From an uncultured bacterium (GTDB lineage: Bacteria > Cyanobacteriota > Vampirovibrionia > Gastranaerophilales > Gastranaerophilaceae), in contig CAQTPN010000124.1 in NCBI GenBank assembly GCA_948888345.1, forward strand, positions 1 to 5,493: a stretch of DNA of 5,493 nt, read 5' to 3'. The position numbers and the translations under genes are program-made. Below are positions 1-5,414 of the stretch, one piece after another. How positions within the stretch are numbered: position 1 is the first letter of the stretch; every line of letters begins with the position of its first letter. The notes under the pieces were generated by a model. It saw only the letters and a list, made by a program, of their open reading frames with translations. It did not search any database and was not told where the DNA came from.

Positions 1-30
1 TATTTCAAAAGAAAGGAAATAATTTTATGA
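1..30. other. AT-rich left flank of the CRISPR array, possibly a truncated further spacer
   Basis: These 30 bases precede the first visible repeat. Their length equals that of the regular spacers (30 nt), so the array may continue left of the window. Alternatively this is the non-repeat flank or leader. The base composition is AT-rich like the host and like spacer 1. It contains AAAGGA followed 8 nt later by an ATG (27-29), which resembles a ribosome binding site and start, but the reading frame stops inside the first repeat after 12 codons. The sequence alone cannot decide between flank and spacer. Confidence 0.5.
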
Positions 31-459
31 GTTTTGATTTGCTGTTAGGTTTAAGTATGTTATAATTGTATAAATTAAATGTATGTATGAATTAATGTTT
101 TGATTTGCTGTTAGGTTTAAGTATGTTATAATAAACGATGGCAAAATGTATAGATAAAGATTGTTTTGATTTGCTGTTAGGTTTAAGTATGTTATAATAG
201 TGCTGGACCACTATTACGACAGGTACGTGTTTTGATTTGCTGTTAGGTTTAAGTATGTTATAATAACAAGTGCGCCAACCCCTGTAGCCCCCATGTTTTG
301 ATTTGCTGTTAGGTTTAAGTATGTTATAATCGGCACGACAGAGTGTCTCAAGATTTAGCTGTTTTGATTTGCTGTTAGGTTTAAGTATGTTATAATAAGA
401 CCTGATTGAAGCGGGCGCGATTAGTTTTGATTTGCTGTTAGGTTTAAGTATGTTATAAT
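31..459 (+). CRISPR. Type II-C CRISPR array: seven identical 36-bp repeats, six spacers
   Basis: Repeats lie at 31-66, 97-132, 163-198, 229-264, 295-330, 361-396 and 424-459. Each begins GTTTTGATTTGCTG and ends ATGTTATAAT, with no mismatch among the seven. Spacers are 67-96, 133-162, 199-228, 265-294, 331-360 (30 nt each) and 397-423 (27 nt). The + strand is the crRNA sense, because the GTTTT end of the repeat is typical of type II crRNA repeats and because the anti-repeat at 502-538 is the reverse complement read on the same strand. Every repeat ends in the extended -10 element TGTTATAAT, so pre-crRNA is probably started separately within each spacer. Neither visible end shows a degenerate repeat, so the acquisition end cannot be assigned from repeat decay. 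The identical repeats suggest a recently active or well-maintained array. Confidence 0.98.
432..459 (+). promoter_or_regulatory. Repeat-embedded promoter (shown for repeat 7; the same in all seven repeats)
   Basis: Repeat positions 31-36 are a perfect TATAAT, preceded by TG one base away (TGTTATAAT, 451-459), which makes an extended -10 element. A weak -35 candidate, TTGCTG (432-437), lies 16 nt upstream. Transcription would begin about 7 nt after the -10, inside the following spacer, leaving roughly 23-24 nt of a 30-nt spacer in the crRNA. Promoters inside repeats are known from Neisseria and Campylobacter type II-C systems; that they act here is inferred. The copy in repeat 7 faces the tracrRNA and would start near 466. 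Confidence 0.7.
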
Positions 460-463
460 AGGA

Positions 464-492
464 TATACAAATTAAATAAACAATGATATAAT
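464..492 (+). promoter_or_regulatory. tracrRNA promoter (extended -10)
   Basis: TGATATAAT at 484-492 is an extended -10 with a perfect TATAAT (487-492). TATACA at 464-469 matches four of six -35 consensus bases at the optimal 17-nt spacing. The predicted start is about 498-500, which places the RNA 5' end directly at the anti-repeat. The element differs by one base from the TGTTATAAT that ends every CRISPR repeat. Confidence 0.7.
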
Positions 493-498
493 AAAAGC

Positions 499-591
499 AG
501 AATTATAATATACTTAAGCTTAACAGCCCAATCAGAATTGACATGAGAATAGATAGTACCTCCGGCATTGCTGCGTAAAATCTCATTCTCA
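499..591 (+). ncRNA. tracrRNA (core; 3' end not fixed)
   Basis: This is the trans-activating RNA that pairs with crRNA repeats and is bound by Cas9, with RNase III expected to trim the duplex. The anti-repeat is 502-538. Against the repeat it gives 30 Watson-Crick pairs and five G-U pairs, covering all 36 repeat positions except T10, which faces CC (528-529) in a small internal loop. The tail then folds into a long hairpin: 544-550 pairs with 585-591 and 551-554 with 580-583 around a bulged C584. Inside it, 557-559 pairs with 575-577 and 563-566 with 570-573. Further downstream 592-604 can pair with 657-672, enclosing a hairpin at 627-649, so the primary transcript may extend beyond the core, possibly to the terminator candidate at 692-732. 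The 5' end is placed from the promoter at 464-492. The gene lies between array and cas2, on the strand opposite to the cas genes. Confidence 0.85.
502..538 (+). repeat. Anti-repeat, degenerate inverted copy of the CRISPR repeat
   Basis: The + strand here matches the reverse complement of the repeat, with five substitutions that all become G-U pairs in RNA and one short insertion/mismatch opposite repeat position 10. The duplex divides into a 9-bp lower stem next to the guide, an internal loop, and a 26-bp upper stem, the usual layout of a crRNA:tracrRNA duplex. The direction of the changes, all pairing-preserving, argues for maintained function. Confidence 0.92.
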
Positions 592-608
592 AAACCCTTT
601 AAAAAAAC

Positions 609-649
609 AAAATTCAATAAAAATACAGACAGCAATAAAATTCCTGTCT
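609..649 (-). terminator. Candidate intrinsic terminator of the cas9-cas1-cas2 operon
   Basis: On the minus strand AGACAG (649-644) and CTGTCT (632-627) form a 6-bp stem around an 11-nt loop. A T-rich run follows, including TTTTT at 623-619 and TTTT at 612-609. It lies about 60 nt beyond the cas2 stop codon. The same DNA would be transcribed in sense as part of a long tracrRNA, so terminator and tracrRNA tail overlap on opposite strands. The stem is short, so confidence is moderate. Confidence 0.45.
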
Positions 650-691
650 CAAAATGTTTTAAAGGATGGTTTAAAAATTTAATTTCCACAC

Positions 692-732
692 ATGACATTT
701 TACTACAAAATTACCAGAATGTCATTTGTTTT
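692..732 (+). terminator. Candidate + strand terminator for tracrRNA/array transcripts, overlapping the cas2 3' end
   Basis: ATGACATT (692-699) and AATGTCAT (718-725) are perfect 8-bp inverted repeats. The stem can be lengthened by a U-G and a U-A pair (700-701 with 716-717), and T-rich sequence follows (TTTGTTTT through 732). On the minus strand no T-run follows, so it is oriented for + strand transcription. It lies beyond the tracrRNA and overlaps the last codons of cas2. The stem is AT-rich, so it may be weak. Confidence 0.4.
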
Positions 733-1058
733 GGTGCATTTTCACCACACTTTTTCTTATATTTTGATTTTCTGTAACCTGATTTTTCAATACAGGTCGC
801 AAGGCTCCATTGTCTGTCTGTAATATAAAAAACAGATATTGTTCCTGTGGATGGAGCAATGAGTTTTATATTTCTTATATGAATTTCTGTTTTGTCATAA
901 TTAACGCAGGAACGTACATATATTGAATTTTGCAGCATAAAATATCCAAGATTTAAAAGCTCTTTTCTAAAACGGCTCGCCTGCCGCATTTGCTCTTTTT
1001 CTGCAACAGGCAAATCAAAACACACGATAATCCATCCCATCCGATATTTACTCCGCAT
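711..1058 (-). CDS. cas2: CRISPR-associated protein Cas2 (type II)
   Basis: Cas2 is the small ferredoxin-fold subunit that, as a dimer, bridges two Cas1 dimers in the spacer-integration complex. The 115-residue protein begins MRSKYRMGWIIVCFDLPV. The hydrophobic first strand ends in the conserved Asp (D15), followed by LP, and the segment MLQNSIYVRSC at about residues 41-51 fits the second strand of type II Cas2. The chosen ATG overlaps the last 11 bases of cas1 and has AGGA about 9 nt upstream; the MxxxYRM start resembles other type II Cas2 proteins. An internal ATG at 1040 with GGAG 10 nt upstream is an alternative start six codons later. An in-frame ATG at 1133 would give 25 extra residues inside cas1 and looks wrong. 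The protein is slightly longer than many Cas2 (about 95-110), with a Lys-rich C-terminal tail. The overlap with cas1 suggests translational coupling. Confidence 0.93.
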   Translation of the reverse strand: MRSKYRMGWIIVCFDLPVAEKEQMRQASRFRKELLNLGYFMLQNSIYVRSCVNYDKTEIHIRNIKLIAPSTGTISVFYITDRQWSLATCIEKSGYRKSKYKKKCGENAPKQMTFW

Positions 1059-1995
1059 TCTCTCTGTTCCTGTGTTTATCAATATACAGATATTGTTCTT
1101 CAAGCACAGGTAAAAATACCTTTGAACAATCAAAATTCAAATAGGCATCTGCAACTTTTTCAATGTAAATATCAATGGTATCAATAATTTTATAGCTTAT
1201 ATTATTAATTTTTAACCTGTAATTTTTAATACAATCAGCAATATATAAAGCCCAGGCTTTAAAATCTTCAAATTCATAAGCTTCGTCAAATTCAAGCGTA
1301 AATTTATAAAAATAATAATCAATAAAGGGACGATAAGGCTCCATTAAATCGTAAACAAGAGGAGTACTTTTATATTTTCCTTTATGATGAATTCCAAGCC
1401 CCGTTATCATTCCATGGATTATTAAAGAACGGTGAATAAGAGAATTTATGAGCGCATAACCGTAATTTAAGCACCCGTTTTCAAAAGTTTCAGCTCCTTT
1501 ATGTTCCCTTTTTAAAGATGACCTGAAAAATCTGAAATAATTTTGCCAATAATACCTTGCAATGTTGGCTTCATCCATAAGCGGTCTGTTTATAAGTTTA
1601 TAAAGATTGTGCCCTTCAATATTCATTAAATCAAGGTTTTTAGCCTGGTTTAAAACCTTGCATTTCAAAATTTCCTTCCACAAATCTCTTTCAAATTCTT
1701 CATTTTGGGCAATTTGATTATAAAAAACCTTTTGGCGTACAATCCGCTCTAATGGCAGGCTTAGGCCCACAGGTTTATATTTATCATTACAATGAAGAAT
1801 AATAACATCGCTTTCTAATAATTTTGCAAGACAGCTGTTTGAAAATGATACCCCAAATGTTGCAATAACAAGTGCTTTGATATCATCAAGTGCTATCATT
1901 TTTGTATCACTATTTTTAAATTCACAAAACAACAGACCTCTGTCTGTCGATAAGCGGCAATTAGGGGTTGTGATATGGAGAATATGATATGTCAT
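1048..1995 (-). CDS. cas1: CRISPR-associated endonuclease/integrase Cas1 (type II)
   Basis: Cas1 is the metal-dependent integrase that inserts new spacers into the array together with Cas2. The 315-residue protein has an N-terminal beta-rich part (about 1-80) and an alpha-helical catalytic part. The metal-ligand motifs are visible: Glu142 in DEANIARYYW, the His pair 203-204 in GLGIHHKGK, and Glu219 in DLMEPYRPFID, all as expected for type II Cas1. No truncation or frameshift is seen. The start ATG lies 24 nt downstream of the cas9 stop. The N-terminus (MTYHILHITTPNCRLS) aligns in style with type II Cas1 starts, but no clear purine-rich ribosome binding site precedes it, so initiation may depend on ribosomes finishing cas9. 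Its 3' end overlaps cas2. Adaptation in type II systems normally also needs Cas9 for PAM selection; Csn2 is absent here, as in II-C. Confidence 0.95.
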   Translation of the reverse strand: MTYHILHITTPNCRLSTDRGLLFCEFKNSDTKMIALDDIKALVIATFGVSFSNSCLAKLLESDVIILHCNDKYKPVGLSLPLERIVRQKVFYNQIAQNEEFERDLWKEILKCKVLNQAKNLDLMNIEGHNLYKLINRPLMDEANIARYYWQNYFRFFRSSLKREHKGAETFENGCLNYGYALINSLIHRSLIIHGMITGLGIHHKGKYKSTPLVYDLMEPYRPFIDYYFYKFTLEFDEAYEFEDFKAWALYIADCIKNYRLKINNISYKIIDTIDIYIEKVADAYLNFDCSKVFLPVLEEQYLYIDKHRNRENAE

Positions 1996-2019
1996 ATTTT
2001 ATTTTACGATAATATTTTA

Positions 2020-5000
2020 TCAGGCTTTAGGCTTATAAAACTTTGCTTTTACAAGAGTTGGAGCACTTGTCAAAATTTCTATACCATTATTATTTTCTAT
2101 TTTTACATCACCTTTAGACATTATCGTCCTTAGTTTAAATATTCCCGCAGGAACAGTTTCTCTAACAGGCTTTATTTTAACATTTCCTTCTTCATCTTGA
2201 AAACTGCGGTAAACACTAGCTTCAAAATCATTCGGAATATTAATTAAGCAGCCTGAATAAAACATCATACCCTTATTGTAGAGGGTGCATCCTATTTTTT
2301 GAAGATTTTCCTTCACTTCATCTGTTTTGATATTTGAATATACAGGCATAACCTTAACATTTCCTTTTTCATTAAAATATAAAATTTGCCCCTTATGGCC
2401 CTTGGAGTGCTTAAACTGATGTTTCACACCTTTTGTGCCAAAATCAGCATATTCACCAATTCTTTCTCTCCCGTTCCCATCTTTTTCAAGTGCACCTTCA
2501 GATACAATTATCATAACTTTTTTCACTCTTGTTTTCTTTTTTGGATGAACATAATTTTCAAGCATCAAAGTCCAATCTTTAGAATTCATGCCGGCTTCCA
2601 ATTTTTCAAGCAAATCGTTTTTTATAATTTCATCCACAATTGAATTTATTTTTGCCGCTTTTTGTTCAATACTTGAAATAGCAACCCTGTTTGTAATGTA
2701 TGACTTATCACCATAAGTTCTAAGCCCGTATATCGTTTCAAGCGGCAGAGTATTTCCTTTAAAAGGTTTTTTGTGCGCATAAGGATATGGAATAATGCCT
2801 TCTATAATTTCCTTAATATACGCAGGATTAAACCCTTCAATTACTTCATCATTTTTTTCTTTATTATATTTAAAATCTCTTGAATAGCTGATACAAATAG
2901 CATCAAGCGCGTGATGCTTATCATTTTGCCTGTTTTTCTTAATATCATCTCCTAAAAGTTTATTTAGGCCGTATTTTTTCCTTATTGCAGAAGTTGAAGC
3001 ACCGTTATTTACAAAAATATGCCTTTTTTCTCCCTCAACCTGCAAACCCCAGCCAAAAACACATGCTGCAATTTGCTGCGCAACACGTGCTATATGGCTT
3101 GTTTCAACCAGTCCGTTATAGCTTTCAATCAATAGAACACAATCTTCAGGCTTATTTGTTAAAAGTTCAAACTTCTTTTGGCCGAGTGATGGTCTTAAAC
3201 TATTCACCCTTGATGTATATTCGGCCCAGTTTTCTTCATCACAGGAAAGCCATTCATAAGGCGTTCTTCCGCCCTTTTGCTGATTTTGTTCCCTATAACA
3301 CAAAACTTTATTATACAGAGCATCATTTCCTCCCATTGTTCTTGGGAAAATATGGTCAATTTCACATTTATCAAAATCTGCAATTCCGATAGTGCAGCCT
3401 GAATAGATACATTTTCCGCTCTGCAGCCTTAGAAGTTTTAATTTTTCAAAATTTGCAGCAGAAAGATTGCCTGCCTCTTTCAGTTCTTTTCTTATTTTTT
3501 CATTTTCTTTTTCGTTATTCTTCATCAATTGCTCGGCCTTTTTAGCCTTGATACTTCCGTATAAAGAATTATCTCCTTCACGTATAAATTCAAAAATAAC
3601 TTCATCAGGCTTACCGTATTTTTTAAATAAGTCTATAAGTAAATCTCTGAAAATTTGAAGTCTGTTTCTTACAATAGGATTTGTAATATTACCTATTATA
3701 ATATCTGTCTTTTCCCTATCAGAACCTGCATCTTTTGCATTTTCATCCCTGTTATCAGGAATATAGAGATTATCCCAGTTGCCTATCCTTGATAACATTA
3801 ATTTTACTTCTTCTTCCGTTATTCCGTTTAAAGTTCCGGCCGGGTCTAAATATTGTTCTATATCCATTGTTTCAGGATATTTTACACCGTTTAAAATTAT
3901 ATCTATAATAATGCGGGCAGCACGCCTGCAAAAAGAAGAACGCCCTGAAATATTGGCCTTTAATGGGTCAAATCTATTTAATATTTTTTCATCTATTGCT
4001 TTGGATATTTCATCGCAGGTAATTGTTGTATCAAGTTTACCATCGCGTTTTTTAACCTTTTCAAGCCAATTTTCATATATAAGACTGATTTGAGCAGGAT
4101 TTAAAATTATTTTTCTGCCTGAAAGTGTTGTAATTCTTAAATTTTTTAACTTCATTAATAAAACAAGTGAAACATTTTCAATGGTATCAGCCGAACATAC
4201 ATTTCTTTTAGGCAAAAGTTTGCATTTTGATATTATTCTGTTATCAAACCTTGGAATTTTTTGTCCCAAAACCCCTTGCCAGTCTTGAATTTTTCCCATA
4301 TTCTTTTGAAATTCTGGATTTTTATAAGAGCCGTAAGCTTCCTTATATTCGCCGTATAAAAATTCTTCCACACTTATTTTATCAAGTGCCGGCAGTTGTT
4401 TTTTAGCATTAATAAAAAGCGTTTTTAATTCAGCCTCCACCATTTTTCTTGGTGTTACATAGGCTGTACATCTTACCTTATTTCCATTTGGAATTTTCTT
4501 AAAGCTTTCCGGTTCATTCTCTTCCCATAGTCCAAACCTTAGAGCATCATAATAACAGGGAAATTTATAACAATCCGATTTTATAAGCTCTTCGCCATCT
4601 TCTTCCGTGTATTTTTTTACAAGTTCCAGATTTTCTTTATCATCATCGGTTAAAGCAGCTTTCCAGGCAATTTCCGCATCGTAACCCCTATTTTGAAATG
4701 CGCTGTGAAGTGCCTTATAAATCTGCCACTCTTCAAGTTTTTTATTTTGCAAAAGCGCAATTCTTAAAAGGCAGGAAGTATAGATATTATCCTCATTTTT
4801 AGACGGAAATTCTTTTTTAAAAAGAGGACTTTCCTTTTCAAGCGGAGTTAAGCCGCATTTAGTCCATAATTCATTAAAATATTTTTCTCTTGCTCTGTGC
4901 GAATTAAGAGTTCTTAAAACTCTTCTTCTTGCTCTATCGGTGCCTGCTTCTGCGTAATCTTTATCTATAATAATTGAATCTGCTGTCTTTATTTCATTAT

Positions 5001-5064
5001 CTTCCCTGACACAAAAGCCTATGCTTGCTTTCCCTAAATCAAAAGCGAAAACCCTCTTTTTCAT
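2020..5064 (-). CDS. cas9: CRISPR-associated RNA-guided endonuclease Cas9 (type II-C, 1014 aa)
   Basis: Cas9 cuts DNA matching the crRNA spacer, using tracrRNA:crRNA as guide. Visible parts in order: RuvC-I with Asp9 in FAFDLGKASIGF; arginine-rich bridge helix (about 43-60, RARRRVLRTLNSHRARE); REC lobe (about 70-460); RuvC-II with Glu492 in VIFEFIRE; HNH domain (about 545-640) with Asp570, His571 and Asn585 in EIDHIFPRTMGGN and YNKVL; RuvC-III with His718 and Asp721 in KHHALDAICIS; then a wedge and PAM-interacting region to 1014. Both nuclease centres look intact. The size is in the compact II-C range (about 950-1100), far below the roughly 1370 of large II-A enzymes. The HNH region has a CxxxxC pair (C552, C557) but no full zinc-binding set was identified. 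The start ATG has AAGGAAG at suitable spacing, and a promoter lies about 30 nt upstream. The PAM cannot be read from the sequence. Confidence 0.98.
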   Translation of the reverse strand: MKKRVFAFDLGKASIGFCVREDNEIKTADSIIIDKDYAEAGTDRARRRVLRTLNSHRAREKYFNELWTKCGLTPLEKESPLFKKEFPSKNEDNIYTSCLLRIALLQNKKLEEWQIYKALHSAFQNRGYDAEIAWKAALTDDDKENLELVKKYTEEDGEELIKSDCYKFPCYYDALRFGLWEENEPESFKKIPNGNKVRCTAYVTPRKMVEAELKTLFINAKKQLPALDKISVEEFLYGEYKEAYGSYKNPEFQKNMGKIQDWQGVLGQKIPRFDNRIISKCKLLPKRNVCSADTIENVSLVLLMKLKNLRITTLSGRKIILNPAQISLIYENWLEKVKKRDGKLDTTITCDEISKAIDEKILNRFDPLKANISGRSSFCRRAARIIIDIILNGVKYPETMDIEQYLDPAGTLNGITEEEVKLMLSRIGNWDNLYIPDNRDENAKDAGSDREKTDIIIGNITNPIVRNRLQIFRDLLIDLFKKYGKPDEVIFEFIREGDNSLYGSIKAKKAEQLMKNNEKENEKIRKELKEAGNLSAANFEKLKLLRLQSGKCIYSGCTIGIADFDKCEIDHIFPRTMGGNDALYNKVLCYREQNQQKGGRTPYEWLSCDEENWAEYTSRVNSLRPSLGQKKFELLTNKPEDCVLLIESYNGLVETSHIARVAQQIAACVFGWGLQVEGEKRHIFVNNGASTSAIRKKYGLNKLLGDDIKKNRQNDKHHALDAICISYSRDFKYNKEKNDEVIEGFNPAYIKEIIEGIIPYPYAHKKPFKGNTLPLETIYGLRTYGDKSYITNRVAISSIEQKAAKINSIVDEIIKNDLLEKLEAGMNSKDWTLMLENYVHPKKKTRVKKVMIIVSEGALEKDGNGRERIGEYADFGTKGVKHQFKHSKGHKGQILYFNEKGNVKVMPVYSNIKTDEVKENLQKIGCTLYNKGMMFYSGCLINIPNDFEASVYRSFQDEEGNVKIKPVRETVPAGIFKLRTIMSKGDVKIENNNGIEILTSAPTLVKAKFYKPKA

Positions 5065-5093
5065 TAAATTCTTCCTTTAAAATCTTTATGACA

Positions 5094-5102
5094 ATTATAA
5101 CA
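5094..5102 (-). promoter_or_regulatory. cas9 operon promoter (extended -10)
   Basis: On the minus strand TGTTATAAT (5102-5094) is a perfect extended -10. No good -35 is seen 16-18 nt upstream, as is common for extended -10 promoters. Transcription would start near 5087, leaving a leader of about 23 nt that contains the AAGGAAG ribosome binding site. The 10-mer ATGTTATAAT is identical to the last ten bases of every CRISPR repeat. Confidence 0.65.
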
Positions 5103-5131
5103 TGGATTTAAATTTTATAGCTTTTACATTC

Positions 5132-5160
5132 TTGCCCGGAGGCCGGAAAAGTGGGATAAT
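5132..5160 (+). promoter_or_regulatory. Promoter of the small membrane protein gene
   Basis: TTGCCC (5132-5137) and GATAAT (5155-5160) are separated by 17 nt, and TG precedes the -10 by one base (TGGGATAAT), making a reasonable sigma-70-type promoter with a start near 5167. The spacer contains the inverted repeat CCGG-AGG-CCGG (5136-5146), which might bind a regulator but may be chance. It is divergent from the cas9 promoter about 30 nt away. Confidence 0.5.
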
Positions 5161-5190
5161 TTAGAGATAAAGTTATAAAAGAGGAATGAT

Positions 5191-5289
5191 ATGGAACATT
5201 TATTAGATATTGCAATTGCATTTATAATAATATTTGGTGCAGTAGGATTATACGCAAAAAAACTTGCAGAGAAGAACAAAAAACAATAA
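5191..5289 (+). CDS. Hypothetical 32-residue single-pass membrane protein
   Basis: A 33-codon frame (ATG to TAA) encodes a protein starting MEHLLDIAIAFIIIFGAVGL. A hydrophobic segment at about residues 4-22 (LLDIAIAFIIIFGAVGLYA) is long enough to cross the membrane once. It is followed by a strongly basic tail (KKLAEKNKKQ), which by the positive-inside rule would be cytoplasmic. GAGGA sits 5 nt before the ATG and a promoter is present at 5132-5160, so expression is plausible. I recognise no family. It is divergent from cas9; whether it has anything to do with CRISPR is unknown. Being so short, it could be missed by gene callers, or it could be a chance frame in AT-rich DNA. The combination of promoter, ribosome binding site and membrane-protein logic favours a real gene. 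Confidence 0.6.
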   Translation: MEHLLDIAIAFIIIFGAVGLYAKKLAEKNKKQ

Positions 5290-5291
5290 AT

Positions 5292-5308
5292 TAGCGGGGG
5301 ACGGGGCT
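5292..5308. repeat. 17-bp direct repeat, detached copy of the tRNA-Gly 3' end
   Basis: TAGCGGGGGACGGGGCT occurs here and again at 5440-5456, where it forms the 3' end of the tRNA-Gly gene (discriminator, acceptor strand and 3' side of the T arm). The match is perfect for 17 bp and breaks at both ends. A duplicated tRNA 3' end is the usual signature of site-specific integration, but the interval between copies is only 131 bp. It may be an element remnant or the residue of a lost tRNA copy. Confidence 0.75.
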
Positions 5309-5330
5309 TTTCTTGGATTATTGCGGACTC

Positions 5331-5349
5331 ACAGGTTTCAACAACCTGT
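5331..5349. repeat. Perfect 7-bp inverted repeat (hairpin)
   Basis: ACAGGTT (5331-5337) and AACCTGT (5343-5349) flank a 5-nt loop. No T-run follows on either strand, so it is not a standard terminator. It lies between the two copies of the tRNA 3' end. Confidence 0.6.
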
Positions 5350-5384
5350 TCGCAAAGTGCGTTCGTTTCACTGCCATGCACCGC

Positions 5385-5414
5385 AAAATCCGCCGAACCC
5401 TTTTAGGCGGGTTC
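5385..5414 (-). terminator. Overlapping inverted repeats downstream of tRNA-Gly, possible terminator
   Basis: Two mutually exclusive stems can form: CCGCC (5390-5394) with GGCGG (5406-5410), and GAACCC (5395-5400) with GGGTTC (5409-5414). On the minus strand the first stem is followed by ATTTTG (5389-5384), a short T-run that could terminate transcription of the tRNA. The short T-run makes this weak. Confidence 0.35.

Noticed and set aside
27..65. Twelve-codon frame with a ribosome-binding-like AAAGGA upstream, ending in repeat 1
   Set aside because: Most of the peptide is encoded by the CRISPR repeat itself and it stops at the TAA inside the repeat, so it is most likely a chance match in AT-rich sequence.
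504..509. TATAAT inside the anti-repeat as a further promoter
   Set aside because: It comes from the palindrome ATTATAAT left by pairing with the repeat end, has no TG extension, and the promoter at 464-492 fits the RNA 5' end better.
453..698. Minus-strand open frame of 81 codons between array and cas2
   Set aside because: It is antisense to the tracrRNA and runs into repeat 7, has no ribosome binding site before its ATG, and its hydrophobic C-terminal part is explained by AT-rich DNA. The tracrRNA on the other strand accounts for this region.
1059..1133. Longer cas2 start giving 25 extra N-terminal residues
   Set aside because: The extra part lies fully inside cas1, and the segment has no resemblance to Cas2. 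The ATG at 1058 gives the normal N-terminus with a ribosome binding site.
2386..4093. Several + strand open frames of 63-135 codons
   Set aside because: They lie wholly antisense to cas9, which has a complete frame and all motifs, so they are shadows.
460..5064. csn2, cas4 or another adaptation gene that would make this II-A or II-B
   Set aside because: The interval is fully occupied by tracrRNA, cas2, cas1 and cas9 and no further gene fits; the compact Cas9 also agrees with II-C.
5124..5381. Minus-strand 85-codon frame overlapping the small membrane protein gene
   Set aside because: It runs through the hairpins, the tRNA 3'-end copy and the antisense of the small gene, and has no domain or good start signal. 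The shorter + strand gene has a promoter and a ribosome binding site.
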